From contig LUYM01000021.1 in assembly GCA_001603275.1 (NCBI GenBank), positions 1 through 64,000 on the forward strand: a DNA stretch of 64,000 nt. Direction: 5' to 3'. The position numbers and the translations under genes were made by a program. The DNA comes from Actinomycetales bacterium Actino_02 (GTDB taxonomy: Bacteria; Actinomycetota; Actinomycetes; Propionibacteriales; Propionibacteriaceae). How positions within the stretch are numbered: the first letter of the stretch is position 1; every line of letters starts with the position of its first letter. Of this stretch, positions 43,078-51,563 are shown one piece after another. Below the pieces are notes generated by a model. That model searched no databases, was not told where the DNA came from, and was given only the letters and a program-made list of their open reading frames with translations.

Positions 43078-44541
43078 ATGACGGCACTTCCAGCTGGCGT
43101 CCCTACTGAGCTGTTCATCGGGGGAGTGTGGCGTGCGGGCAGCGAGGGCGAGCGATTCGTCGTGCAGAACCCGGCCACGGCGTCCACCCTGGCCGAGGTC
43201 GCTTCGGCGACCGCTGCTGACGCTGTGGCCGCGCTCGATGCAGCTGCGGCCGCGCAGGAGTCCTGGTCGCGGACGTCGCCGCGGCGTCGGGCCGAGCTGC
43301 TGCGCGCCGGCTTCGAGGCGGTCACTGCGCGAGCCGACGACTTCGCGCTGCTGATGACCCTGGAGATGGGCAAGCCGCTGGCCGAGTCGCGCAGCGAGGT
43401 GGCCTATGGTGCGGAGTTCCTGCGCTGGTTCTCCGAGGAGACTCCACGGATCTACGGCCGCTACTCGATCGCACCGGACGGGGCCAACCGGCTTCTGGTC
43501 TCCAAGCGTCCGGTGGGCCCGTGCCTGCTGATCACGCCGTGGAACTTCCCGCTGGCGATGGCCACTCGCAAGGTTGCTCCGGCTCTGGCTGCCGGTTGCA
43601 CGGTGGTGGTGAAGCCGGCCGCGCTGACGCCGCTGACCACGCTGCTGTTCGCCAAGGTGATGCAGGAGGTTGGCGTCCCCGACGGTGTGATCAACGTCAT
43701 TCCCACCGCTCACTCCGGAGCCGCGACGGCACCACTGTTCGAGGATCCACGGCTGCGCAAGCTGTCGTTCACCGGTTCCACAGAGGTCGGCCAGGCGCTG
43801 CTGCGGCAGGCGGCCGGTAACGTCCTGCGCACCTCGATGGAACTGGGCGGCAATGCGCCGTTCCTCGTCTTCGCCGACGCAGATCTCGATGCCGCAGTGG
43901 AGGGTGCCTTCGCCGCCAAGCTGCGCAACGGCGGCCAGGCCTGCACGGCGGCCAACCGGATCTACGTCGAAGCACCCATCGCAGAGGAGTTCGCCGCGAA
44001 GCTGTCGGCCAAGGTTGCCAACGTGAAGGTGGGCCCAGGCGTGGATGCCGGGGTTGGCCTTGGCCCGGTGATCGACGACGACGCCCTGCGGCGGATCGGA
44101 GGCCTGGTTTCCGAGGCCCAGTCGCTCGGCGGACGGCTGTTGGTCGGCGGGCATCGAGTCGAGGGGCCGGGCTACTTCTTCGAGCCGACGGTGCTGGTGG
44201 ACGTCCCTCGCGAAGCCCGCGTGCTGACCGAGGAGATCTTTGGACCGGTGGTGCCGATCGCCACCTTCGACTCCGAGGACGATGCGGTGGCGGTGGCGAA
44301 CAGCACCCCGTTCGGGCTGATCTCCTACGTCTTCACCAAGGATCTGTCTCGGGCTTTGCGCTTGTCGGAGCGGATCGAGACCGGGATGCTGGCGGTGAAT
44401 GCGGGGGTGATTTCGAACCCGGCGGCTCCGTTCGGCGGAGTGAAGCAGTCCGGCCTGGGCCGGGAGGGCAGCGCCGAGGGCATCGAGGAGTACCTCGAGA
44501 CCGTCTACATCGGCATCGCCGACCCGTTCGCCGGCGTCTAG
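43078..44541 (+). CDS. gabD: Succinate-semialdehyde dehydrogenase (NADP+)
   Basis: GabD oxidises succinate semialdehyde to succinate, the last step from GABA to the TCA cycle. The 487-aa aldehyde dehydrogenase has 'LLITPWNFPLAMATRKVAPALAAGCTVVVKPA', catalytic Glu255 (MELGG) and nucleophile Cys289 (GGQACTA), and 'EEIFGPVVPIATF'. The start follows agagagga by a short gap. It is the last gene of the polyamine/GABA run. Confidence 0.93.
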   Translation: MTALPAGVPTELFIGGVWRAGSEGERFVVQNPATASTLAEVASATAADAVAALDAAAAAQESWSRTSPRRRAELLRAGFEAVTARADDFALLMTLEMGKPLAESRSEVAYGAEFLRWFSEETPRIYGRYSIAPDGANRLLVSKRPVGPCLLITPWNFPLAMATRKVAPALAAGCTVVVKPAALTPLTTLLFAKVMQEVGVPDGVINVIPTAHSGAATAPLFEDPRLRKLSFTGSTEVGQALLRQAAGNVLRTSMELGGNAPFLVFADADLDAAVEGAFAAKLRNGGQACTAANRIYVEAPIAEEFAAKLSAKVANVKVGPGVDAGVGLGPVIDDDALRRIGGLVSEAQSLGGRLLVGGHRVEGPGYFFEPTVLVDVPREARVLTEEIFGPVVPIATFDSEDDAVAVANSTPFGLISYVFTKDLSRALRLSERIETGMLAVNAGVISNPAAPFGGVKQSGLGREGSAEGIEEYLETVYIGIADPFAGV

Positions 44542-44597
44542 GGCTCTTCCGCCAGGGTGCAGCTGGCGCCCGACGGGTTCGGCGGCCAAGTCCGCTC

Positions 44598-44707
44598 GCG
44601 CTTCGCTACCGCTGAGGGCGCTTCGCTACCGCTAGACGGGTAGCGACGTGGGGTAACCGGTAGCGAGGTGTGCTCAACCGGTAGCGATGTGCAGCAACCG
44701 GTAGCGA
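44598..44707. repeat. Array of six ggtagcg elements at about 20-bp period
   Basis: Two tandem 20-bp units containing cgctacc (44604-44610 and 44624-44630) are followed by four copies of ggtagcga in the opposite orientation (44639, 44659, 44680 and 44700). Spacing is 20-21 bp, about two helical turns, so all elements face the same side of the DNA. The array lies in the 237-bp gap between the converging gabD and spermidine-synthase-like genes. Confidence 0.85.
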
Positions 44708-44778
44708 GGCAGAGGTGCCGGCGGGTTGCGCTCGGTGCGGACGGTCCGCGCGCATCGATGGGACCGAATCGCCGGTTC

Positions 44779-45450
44779 CTAGTCGCGGACGACCCGGTAC
44801 AGGGCGTAGTCGAAGCTGCGACCTTCGCGAGTCACTGGGATCAGGATCTCCTCAACCCGGGTGGAGAGTCGCTTCAGAGTGATCTCAAGGTCTGGGCTGG
44901 CCTGCTCGCACCAGATGACCAGGCGTCCGCCGGGGACGAGCCGAGTCAGGCAGGTCCGAAGGAAGCCCACCGAGTAGACCCGGGCGTTCTCATCGTGGAT
45001 CAGAAAGCTCGGACCGTTGTCGACGTCGAGCAGAATCGCGTCCCAGCGGTCGTCGTCGCCCTCGATGGCGGTCACCACATCAGCCACGATCAGCTCGGTG
45101 CGCGGATCGTCCGCGACACTGCCCAGTTGCGGGGTCAGCCGAGCCATTGCCCACTCCACAAGCGGTTGGGCCAGTTCGACCACTCGCACCAGTTCGGCAC
45201 CATTGGCCAACAGCCGAGCTGCCGTGTAGCCCAAGCCGAGTCCGCCCACCAACACCCGGCCAGGTGGGACGCCCGGTGCTGCCGAGGCCGCATCAGCCAG
45301 CGCCAGCTCAGAGGTGACCTCGGCCGAGTCCATCGCGAAGACCCCGTTGACCACCAGCTCGTCCACTGGCCCGGCGCCCTCGTCGCGGCGGCGCAGGACC
45401 ACGTCGCCGAAGGCGGTGTGCGCCCGGGCGATCAGCTCTGCTCCGCTCAC
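44779..45450 (-). CDS. Spermidine-synthase-like SAM-fold protein
   Basis: The 223-aa product has the Rossmann fold of spermidine synthases and related methyltransferases. A glycine-rich motif 'LVGGLGLGYTAARLL' is followed by 'VRVVELAQPLVEWA' and 'DAILLDVDNGPSFL'. The N-terminal beta-strand domain of true SpeE is short ('FGDVVLRRRDEGAGPVDELVVNGVFAMDS'). Proteins of this kind are common in actinobacteria and not proven to make spermidine. Proximity to the polyamine genes may be meaningful or chance. It starts at GTG 45450. Confidence 0.75.
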   Translation of the reverse strand: MSGAELIARAHTAFGDVVLRRRDEGAGPVDELVVNGVFAMDSAEVTSELALADAASAAPGVPPGRVLVGGLGLGYTAARLLANGAELVRVVELAQPLVEWAMARLTPQLGSVADDPRTELIVADVVTAIEGDDDRWDAILLDVDNGPSFLIHDENARVYSVGFLRTCLTRLVPGGRLVIWCEQASPDLEITLKRLSTRVEEILIPVTREGRSFDYALYRVVRD

Positions 45451-45525
45451 CGGGCAATCGTCGCACGATGGGCATCCTCGTGGCGTCGTGCCGGCCGGTT
45501 CGCCGTCGGCAGGTCAGAATGAGCC

Positions 45526-46512
45526 ATGGCCGAACGCGAACTCCTAGCCCCAGTGAAGCTCATCCTCCCTGGCGGCATCCTCAATGCGGATGCGGTGGGG
45601 TGGGCTCGACGCCCGCTCGTGGACACCTCCGGCATCAACGGCCGCTGGGGTTGGCCGCGCAACAAGCGCTGGGAGTACTGGAACGTCGTCACCCCCACCC
45701 ACGTGCTCGCAGCGACGGTGTCGTCGATCGACTATGCGGCGGTGCACGAGATCTGGGTGCTCGACCGAGCCACCCAGCAGAGCTGGGGTAAGGCTGCCAC
45801 CGTGATTCCGGCGCGCGGCGCGATCCTGCCGGCCAACCTGGGTGCCGGAGTAGCCTCCGCGCGAGCCACGGGCTTGTCCATCGACATCACGCCCGAGGCC
45901 GGCTCGGTCCGATTGCAGGCGCGGACCGACGCGGTCAGCTTCGATGTCGTCATCACCCGGCCCGCCGATCAAGATCTGTTGGCGGTCGTCGTGCCGTGGA
46001 ATCGGCGCCGATTCCAGTACACGGTCAAGGATGTCGCCCAGCCGGCGTCCGGCTCGCTGACGATCGACGGGGTCAGCTTCCCGGTGCCGGCCGGCGACTC
46101 GTGGGCGGTCCTGGATCACGGGCGCGGGCGGTGGCCCTACGACGTCCACTGGAACTGGGGTGCGGGCTCGGGGCGCGTCGACGGTGAGGTGTTCGGCATT
46201 CAGGTCGGCGGCAAATGGACGGTGGGCAGCGGCTCGACGGAGAACGGAATCCTGCTCGGCACCCGCCTCCACAAGATCTCCGAGGAGCTCGAGTGGCGCT
46301 ACGACCTGGCCGACTGGCGGCGTCCGTGGCGGATCGTCGGCGGCGGGCTGGATGCGACCTTCACTCCCGAGTTCGACCGAACGGCAGTCAGCAATCTCGG
46401 AGTCATCTCATCCCGGACCGATCAATGCTTCGGATATTGGTCGGGACGCTTCGACGAGGTTGCCTTCGATGCCATCTACGGCTGGGCTGAGGACGTCCAT
46501 AACCGCTGGTGA
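45526..46512 (+). CDS. DUF2804 family protein
   Basis: The 328-aa product belongs to DUF2804, a family of unknown function with a predicted beta-sandwich (lipocalin/CrtC-like) fold. Diagnostic stretches are 'KRWEYWNVVTPTHVLAATVSSIDYAA', 'DHGRGRWPYDVHWNWGAGSG' and 'FGYWSGRF'. No signal peptide is visible. CAGAAT lies five bases before ATG 45526. It converges on the RBBP9-like hydrolase gene with a 2-base gap. Confidence 0.85.
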   Translation: MAERELLAPVKLILPGGILNADAVGWARRPLVDTSGINGRWGWPRNKRWEYWNVVTPTHVLAATVSSIDYAAVHEIWVLDRATQQSWGKAATVIPARGAILPANLGAGVASARATGLSIDITPEAGSVRLQARTDAVSFDVVITRPADQDLLAVVVPWNRRRFQYTVKDVAQPASGSLTIDGVSFPVPAGDSWAVLDHGRGRWPYDVHWNWGAGSGRVDGEVFGIQVGGKWTVGSGSTENGILLGTRLHKISEELEWRYDLADWRRPWRIVGGGLDATFTPEFDRTAVSNLGVISSRTDQCFGYWSGRFDEVAFDAIYGWAEDVHNRW

Positions 46513-46514
46513 GG

Positions 46515-47036
46515 CTACAGACCGGCAACGAACTCATCGAAGACCGCTCGTCCCTCCGGCCACGGGCCACGACCAGACGCTGTGCTCAGATGCCCACCGT
46601 TGGCGACCTCGATCAGTCGGACGCCCAGCAGTGCGGCCGTCTGTTGAGTGAAGGACCAGTCGGCATACGGGTCGTCGGTCGACCCAACCATCAGCACCGG
46701 GTCAGCCACCGGCCCAGACGGACGCGAGAAGCCGCGAATCGTCTCAGGGAAGTCGGCTCGTCCGGCGTCCGGGACGGCCACCAGGAAGGCACCGGCGGCC
46801 ACTCCGGGATGGCGGCTCAACCAGGCCAGGGTGGCCAGGCAGCCGAGGCTGTGGGCGACGATCACCGAGCCCGGCTCGACGACGGCATCCAGCGCATCCT
46901 GCCAGTCGTCGAACTCCGGCTCCAGCCACGAGCTCGGTGAGGTGCGGACGGCCTGCTCGCCCCACTGTTGCTGCCACAAGGTCTGCCAGTGGCCCTCATC
47001 GGAGTCGAGATAGCCCGGCGCGATGACGAAGTGCAT
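46515..47036 (-). CDS. RBBP9/YdeN-type alpha/beta hydrolase
   Basis: The 173-aa product is a small serine hydrolase. The nucleophile is Ser63 in HSLGC, Asp121 or Asp122 is a likely acid, and His149 in NGGHL completes the triad. The 'VIAPGYLDSDEGHWQTLWQ' start is typical of the RBBP9/DUF1749 group. Substrate is unknown. Its start lies directly after the xseB stop, so it is probably the last gene of an xseA-xseB-hydrolase operon. Confidence 0.88.
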   Translation of the reverse strand: MHFVIAPGYLDSDEGHWQTLWQQQWGEQAVRTSPSSWLEPEFDDWQDALDAVVEPGSVIVAHSLGCLATLAWLSRHPGVAAGAFLVAVPDAGRADFPETIRGFSRPSGPVADPVLMVGSTDDPYADWSFTQQTAALLGVRLIEVANGGHLSTASGRGPWPEGRAVFDEFVAGL

Positions 47037-47240
47037 TCAGCCCTCGGCCTTCGGCCGGGCTGCCTCGATCTTGGCCTTGGCGCCGTCCAGCCAGTTCTGG
47101 CAGATGGCGGCCAGCTCCTCTCCCCGCTCCCACAAGGCCATCGACTCGCTCAGCGGGACTGAGCCGGACTCCAGCTTGTGCAGGATCTCGACCAGCTGAT
47201 CGCGGGCCTCTTCGTAGCTGGGCTGGGCGGGCTTGCTCAT
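47037..47240 (-). CDS. xseB: Exodeoxyribonuclease VII small subunit
   Basis: XseB joins XseA to form exonuclease VII, which degrades single-stranded DNA from both ends. The 67-aa product has the family pattern 'SYEEARDQLVEILHKLESGSVPLSESMALWERGEELAAIC'. Its start overlaps the xseA stop by four bases. Confidence 0.95.
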   Translation of the reverse strand: MSKPAQPSYEEARDQLVEILHKLESGSVPLSESMALWERGEELAAICQNWLDGAKAKIEAARPKAEG

Positions 47241-48457
47241 TGCTGCTCCTGATGCAGTTCGGTGACGGTGAGGTCGAGGCGGCCATCGGCCAGCCGGGCG
47301 CTGAGTTCTTGGCCGGGCTTTGCGGCGGCGACCCGGTCGACGGTGTGGCCATCGGCGTCGGCGAGGATCGCGTAGCCGCGCTGCAGCGTGGCCCGCGGCG
47401 ATAGGCCACGCACCCGCTCGATGGTGTGGCCGAGGCCGAGCGACTCTTCGCGCAGTCGGCCGGCGATGGCGCGGCCCAGTCGCTCCCGGGTCTGGCCGAG
47501 CCGCTCATAGTGGCCGGCCAGTGCGGCGGTCGGATCGCGCAGCACCGGACGGCTGCGCAACTCGTCCAGCCGACGCTGCTCGTTGTGGATCCGGTTGCTG
47601 ATGGCCAGCTCCAGTTGTCGCCGCGCCGCGGCCAGCTTCTCGGCCTCCGCGGCTGCGTCCGGGACCACACGCTTGGCCGCGTCGGTGGGAGTGGACGCCC
47701 GCAGATCGGCCACCAGGTCGAGGATCGGGGTGTCCGTCTCATGCCCGATGGCGCTGACCACCGGCGTCCGGCAGGCGAAGACGGCGCGAATCAACCCCTC
47801 ATCGCTGAACGGCAGCAGATCCTCCAGCGAACCGCCGCCGCGGGCGATGATGATCACGTCGACATCGGGAGCCGCCTCCAGGCTGCGCAGCGCGTCAATG
47901 AGCTGCTCGACCGCGGCCTGGCCCTGGACCAGGCTGTGCCGGACTTCGATGATGGCGGCCGGCCAGCGGCGTCGGACGTTCTCGATCACGTCCCGCTCGG
48001 CGGCACTGCCGGCTCCGGTGATCAGTCCGATCCGCCGCGGCAGGAACGGCAGCCGCCGTTTACCGGCCGGGTCGAACAGGCCCTCTGCCTGCAGCATTCG
48101 CTTGCGCTGCTCGATGGCGGCCAGCAGACGTCCCTCGCCGGACGGACGCAGCTCGCTGCACTGGAAGGTGAGGCTGCCCGACTTCGTCCAGATGGTCGGC
48201 TTGATCAACGCGGCGACCACGGTGCCTTCGCTGAGCGGCCCGGCCGCGTCCAGCACGGCCTGGTTGGTCGAGACCGTCACCGAGAACTCGCCGAGGGTGT
48301 CGCGCATGGTGAGGAACTGGGTGGGCCCGGTGCGCCGCTTGATCTCGATCAGCTGACCCTCGACCCAGATCGGGCTGAGCCGCTCGACCCAATCCTTGGT
48401 GGCCTGCAGCACCACCCGCAGCGGCTGCGGCTTCTCGGGGCTGCTGGTCAACGGCAT
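47237..48457 (-). CDS. xseA: Exodeoxyribonuclease VII large subunit
   Basis: The 406-aa catalytic subunit has an N-terminal OB-fold ('SPIWVEGQLIEIKRR'), the active-site region 'DVDVIIIARGGGSLEDLLPFSDEGLIRA' with 'SAIGHETDTPILDLVADLRASTPTDAA', and a C-terminal coiled-coil region. ATG 48457 is preferred over GTG 48466 because a minus-strand TAGCGT ends seven bases before it. It is divergent in the order also seen with ispH in other actinobacteria, although two exported-protein genes intervene here. Confidence 0.95.
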   Translation of the reverse strand: MPLTSSPEKPQPLRVVLQATKDWVERLSPIWVEGQLIEIKRRTGPTQFLTMRDTLGEFSVTVSTNQAVLDAAGPLSEGTVVAALIKPTIWTKSGSLTFQCSELRPSGEGRLLAAIEQRKRMLQAEGLFDPAGKRRLPFLPRRIGLITGAGSAAERDVIENVRRRWPAAIIEVRHSLVQGQAAVEQLIDALRSLEAAPDVDVIIIARGGGSLEDLLPFSDEGLIRAVFACRTPVVSAIGHETDTPILDLVADLRASTPTDAAKRVVPDAAAEAEKLAAARRQLELAISNRIHNEQRRLDELRSRPVLRDPTAALAGHYERLGQTRERLGRAIAGRLREESLGLGHTIERVRGLSPRATLQRGYAILADADGHTVDRVAAAKPGQELSARLADGRLDLTVTELHQEQQ

Positions 48458-48464
48458 GGCCCCC

Positions 48465-48470
48465 ACGCTA
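48465..48470 (-). promoter_or_regulatory. -10 element of the xseAB operon (leaderless)
   Basis: On the minus strand TAGCGT ends seven bases before ATG 48457; it would overlap the alternative GTG start. Confidence 0.4.
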
Positions 48471-48496
48471 GCGGGCCGGGCCGACCAAAGCCGCAG

Positions 48497-49270
48497 CTAC
48501 TTCACGATCAGGGCGTTCAGTTCGCCGACCGGGACGGTGCGGGCACCGGAGTAGGTGGTGTCGATGGTGCCGGACTGACCCGACGCCGCCCAGTCGACCC
48601 GCCAGTTCGTGTGCGCCCGGACGGTGTAGCCCGAGGCGGGCGAGGCCTGCTGGTAGACGTAGCCGCAGGTGGGGGAGGGAGCGCCCGGCACCGTGGTGGG
48701 CGAGTACGGCGTGGTCTTCGTGCAGGTGAGGCTCTGCCCGTCGCCGAACTCGAAGCGGGTGCTCTCCCAGGTGGCGGTGAGGGTGAAGCTCAGTCCGTAG
48801 CGGCTCGCCGTGGTGGTCAGCCGAGTCGGACCGGACGTCCATAGCCACAGCGGATAGCCGACGGCCAGCATGTGCCACTGGTTGGCCTCCGGATCCGGGC
48901 CGAACTGCGGGGTGGGATCCGGGAGGTGCAGCCGGGCGACAACCTCGCGAGCCACCGCCGGCACATCGAGGCTCCCAATGAGTCCCTCGTAGCAGAGATC
49001 GTCATGCGTCTCGCGCAGGCACTTGGCAATCTGATCGCGAATCGCCGGATCGAGGTAGTCCAATGAGGTGTCCTTGGATGGGCCGCTCTCGACAGGGGTC
49101 GGCTTGGGGGTGCCCTTGCTGGGTGGGTACTCCTTGTGAATCGATCCAGTGAAGCCGCCGTTGCCATCGTCAACGATGACGGGACCGGATGCGAACGCCG
49201 CTACAGCGCCGACCATCCAGGCAACAGCGGCTCCGAGGGCGAGGGCTGCTATGCGGGTGTGGAGTCTCAT
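48497..49270 (-). CDS. Secreted protein of unknown function
   Basis: The 257-aa product has a typical signal peptide ('MRLHTRIAALALGAAVAWMVGAVAAFA', cleavage likely after AFA), a Pro/Ser/Lys/Gly-rich segment, a helical part with two cysteines ('IAKCLRETHDDLCYEGL') and a beta-rich C-terminal half with two more cysteines ('LTCTKTTP...PTCGYVY'). I do not recognise it. Its ATG overlaps the stop of the upstream lipoprotein gene (ATGA), so the two products probably act together at the cell surface. Confidence 0.75.
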   Translation of the reverse strand: MRLHTRIAALALGAAVAWMVGAVAAFASGPVIVDDGNGGFTGSIHKEYPPSKGTPKPTPVESGPSKDTSLDYLDPAIRDQIAKCLRETHDDLCYEGLIGSLDVPAVAREVVARLHLPDPTPQFGPDPEANQWHMLAVGYPLWLWTSGPTRLTTTASRYGLSFTLTATWESTRFEFGDGQSLTCTKTTPYSPTTVPGAPSPTCGYVYQQASPASGYTVRAHTNWRVDWAASGQSGTIDTTYSGARTVPVGELNALIVK

Positions 49271-49863
49271 TGACACGGCCCCTCCGTTCCGTCGGCACCT
49301 AGGATCTTCAGCTGTTCGCCATCTCGGATGAAGTACAGGAGATCGGTGCCGACGACACCGCCGCCAACAGCCTTGTCCCCCTCTACGATTTGCACGCTAC
49401 GGAGATCAACGCAGCTCCTCATTGCGACGATCGACCCCTTCTTGCTGCGGTCTGGCGCGCGCTTCAGACTCATCAGCTTGAAGGTTCCTCCGGATAGGTG
49501 GCGATCTCTCGCGTGCATCCATCGGTATCGCTCGAGGGTCTCGGCAAGAAAGGGGCCCGTGGTGGTTTCTCGGAGTATCGGCGTGGCCTCGGTTGTTCCA
49601 CCTGCACGAAGGATTCGCTCATCCTCTGCAGCAAACCTCCGGTAGACGGCCTCGGCTTCGGCGTAGAGCTTGTCCTTGGCGATCATCTGGTCGTAGTCGA
49701 ACTGCGAGCACTCGTAGGCCGTGCCGCCGGCCTCGGGCGTGCAGCTGAACGTCGGAGTCGGCGTCGTGGCTGACGGTGCCGGAGTCGACGGCTGGGGAGC
49801 CGCGGTGCAGGCGGTGAGCAGCACACAGCTCGCGGCGAGTACGGCGATGCGGGACCAGTGCAT
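49267..49863 (-). CDS. Lipoprotein of unknown function
   Basis: The 198-aa product has lipobox LTAC (Cys19), a Pro/Thr/Ser-rich tether and a soluble domain of about 155 residues: first helical ('QFDYDQMIAKDKLYAEAEAVYRRFAAEDERIL'), then a beta part with two cysteines. It resembles the widespread exported proteins of actinobacteria with a small NTF2- or SnoaL-like domain, but I cannot prove that. ATG 49863 is fixed by aggagg upstream. It is coupled to the secreted protein downstream and divergent from ispH. Confidence 0.78.
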   Translation of the reverse strand: MHWSRIAVLAASCVLLTACTAAPQPSTPAPSATTPTPTFSCTPEAGGTAYECSQFDYDQMIAKDKLYAEAEAVYRRFAAEDERILRAGGTTEATPILRETTTGPFLAETLERYRWMHARDRHLSGGTFKLMSLKRAPDRSKKGSIVAMRSCVDLRSVQIVEGDKAVGGGVVGTDLLYFIRDGEQLKILGADGTEGPCQ

Positions 49864-49964
49864 CGGCAGCCTCCTGGGGTGAGGTGAGCCGAGTTTCGCA
49901 GATTCCGGGGGTGAGGAATAGAGCGATCGGCGACTTGTCCCCAGCGGCGGCCAAGTTCGTTCAC

Positions 49965-49973
49965 TTATCCACA
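49965..49973 (+). promoter_or_regulatory. Perfect DnaA-box match in the ispH upstream region
   Basis: TTATCCACA matches the bacterial DnaA-box consensus exactly, and a one-mismatch relative (ttgtcccca) lies at 49935-49943. Two sites in a 180-bp divergent region could mean DnaA-linked control, although a single perfect nonamer also arises by chance. Confidence 0.4.
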
Positions 49974-50031
49974 GGCAGGCTGCGGTAGGCAGGTCTGCGG
50001 GGGCGGGTCGAGGTCGTCCGGAGTGCCCAAC

Positions 50032-50037
50032 TAGACT
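50032..50037 (+). promoter_or_regulatory. -10 element of ispH (leaderless)
   Basis: TAGACT ends six bases before GTG 50044. Confidence 0.45.
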
Positions 50038-50043
50038 GCGGAC

Positions 50044-51000
50044 GTGCCTGAAACCAAGAGTGTCGTCGTCGCTGCGCCGCGCGGCTATTGCGCCGGCGTC
50101 GACCGCGCGGTGATCACCGTCGAACGTGCACTGGAGGTCTACGGGCCGCCGGTGTACGTGCGCAAGCAGATCGTCCACAACCGGCACGTTGTCGAAGACC
50201 TGGAGGCCCGCGGCGCGATCTTCGTCGAGGAGTTGGACGAGGTTCCGACCGGCTCCACCGTCGTCTTCTCCGCACACGGCGTCTCGCCGGCCGTCCACGC
50301 CGAAGCCGAAGCCCGCGGCCTGAAGACGATCGACGCCACCTGCCCGCTGGTCACCAAGGTGCATCACGAGGCCAAGCGGTTCGCCGGCCAAGGCGTCCAG
50401 ATTCTCCTGATCGGGCACGCCGGCCATGAAGAGGTCGAGGGCACCACCGGCGAGGCCCCCGAGCACATCCAGCTCGTCCAGCACCCCTCCGATGTGGACG
50501 GGGTACAGGTCGCCGACCCGGACAAGGTTGCCTGGCTGACCCAGACCACTCTGAGCGTGGATGAGACCGCCGAGACGGTGACCCGGCTGCGTGAGCGCTT
50601 CCCGAACTTGATCGATCCGCCCAGCGACGACATCTGCTACGCCACTCAGAATCGGCAGCAGGCGGTCAAGCAGATCGCTCGGCACTCCGATCTGGTGATC
50701 GTGGTCGGCTCGCGCAACTCGTCCAACTCGGTGCGACTGGTCGAGGTGGCCCTGGAGGCCGGGGCCAAGGCGTCCTATCGGGTCGACAACGCCTCGGAGA
50801 TCGATCCCGCCTGGCTGGACGGGGTGAACTCGGTCGGCGTGACCTCGGGTGCGTCGGTGCCCGACGACCTCGTCCAGGGCGTGCTCGACTACTTGCAGAG
50901 CAAGGGCTTCCCGGCTGCGGTCGAGGAACGTCTCATCGAAGAGAGCCTGACGTTCGCTCTGCCGCCGGAACTGCGCAAGGACCTCCGGGCTCGCCGCTGA
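50044..51000 (+). CDS. ispH: 4-hydroxy-3-methylbut-2-enyl diphosphate reductase
   Basis: IspH performs the final step of the non-mevalonate pathway, giving isopentenyl and dimethylallyl diphosphate. The 318-aa product has the three iron-sulfur cysteines Cys16 (YCAGV), Cys100 (ATCPLV) and Cys198 (ICYATQNRQ), the conserved '[11 protein letters not shown]' loop, and '[13 protein letters not shown]' near the C-terminus. It supplies precursors that uppS uses. GTG 50044 follows TAGACT by six bases. Its stop overlaps the GNAT gene start. Confidence 0.97.
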   Translation: MPETKSVVVAAPRGYCAGVDRAVITVERALEVYGPPVYVRKQIVHNRHVVEDLEARGAIFVEELDEVPTGSTVVFSAHGVSPAVHAEAEARGLKTIDATCPLVTKVHHEAKRFAGQGVQILLIGHAGHEEVEGTTGEAPEHIQLVQHPSDVDGVQVADPDKVAWLTQTTLSVDETAETVTRLRERFPNLIDPPSDDICYATQNRQQAVKQIARHSDLVIVVGSRNSSNSVRLVEVALEAGAKASYRVDNASEIDPAWLDGVNSVGVTSGASVPDDLVQGVLDYLQSKGFPAAVEERLIEESLTFALPPELRKDLRARR

Positions 51001-51563
51001 TGCTGTTCGCCCCTTTCGCGCCCGATGCACACGGGTCGAGCGTCGACGCCCTGGTTCGACCCGCTCGCACCGATGATCTGGCTGCCTGCGCTGCGCTCTC
51101 CCAGCAACGCAATGGGGGCGACCTGGACGCCTGGTTCGGACGCCTTGCGCTGGATCTGGAAGACCCCGAAGCGCACCTGGTGATTGCCGAGGTGGACGGC
51201 GCTGTGGCTGGTCATGCCACCGCCCGCTGGCTCTCCTTCGCAGCCGAGCTGGCCTGCAATGTCGAGGACGGTTGGTATCTGACCGGCCTCCTGGTCGATC
51301 CGGGGCACCGGCGGGGAGGTCTCGGTCGCCGGCTCGTCCAGGCCCGGCTGGATTGGCTGGCGTCACGCGCAGCATGTGTGTGGTACTTCGCCGCTTCCAC
51401 CAACCCGGCCTCAATCGCTCTGCATAAGCCGTTTGGGTTCGCCGAGGTGACGCGGGATTTCGTGGTTCCTGGGGTCAGCTTCCGTGGCGGAGAGGGCGTG
51501 CTCTGTCGCCGTGCGGGCTCAACCTCGCTCGCGCCCACCTTCGCGTTGGCGAGGCACCGATAG
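51000..51563 (+). CDS. GNAT-family N-acetyltransferase
   Basis: The 187-aa product has a GNAT fold: 'VRPARTDDLAACAALSQQR' at the start, and the acetyl-CoA-binding motif A 'LTGLLVDPGHRRGGLGRRLVQARLDWL' followed by 'TNPASIALHKPFGF'. Substrate is unknown. ATG 51000 overlaps the ispH stop (TGATG), so they are co-translated. Its last 45 bases overlap the converging kinase gene. Confidence 0.88.
   Translation: MLFAPFAPDAHGSSVDALVRPARTDDLAACAALSQQRNGGDLDAWFGRLALDLEDPEAHLVIAEVDGAVAGHATARWLSFAAELACNVEDGWYLTGLLVDPGHRRGGLGRRLVQARLDWLASRAACVWYFAASTNPASIALHKPFGFAEVTRDFVVPGVSFRGGEGVLCRRAGSTSLAPTFALARHR

Noticed and set aside
44598-44707. A CRISPR-like or replication-origin iteron array
   Set aside because: The period is 20 bp with no unique spacers and mixed orientation, and no replication initiator gene is adjacent.
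44779-45450. Calling the SAM-fold protein a true spermidine synthase (speE)
   Set aside because: The N-terminal strand domain is short and the substrate-binding residues cannot be confirmed, so only 'spermidine-synthase-like' is justified.
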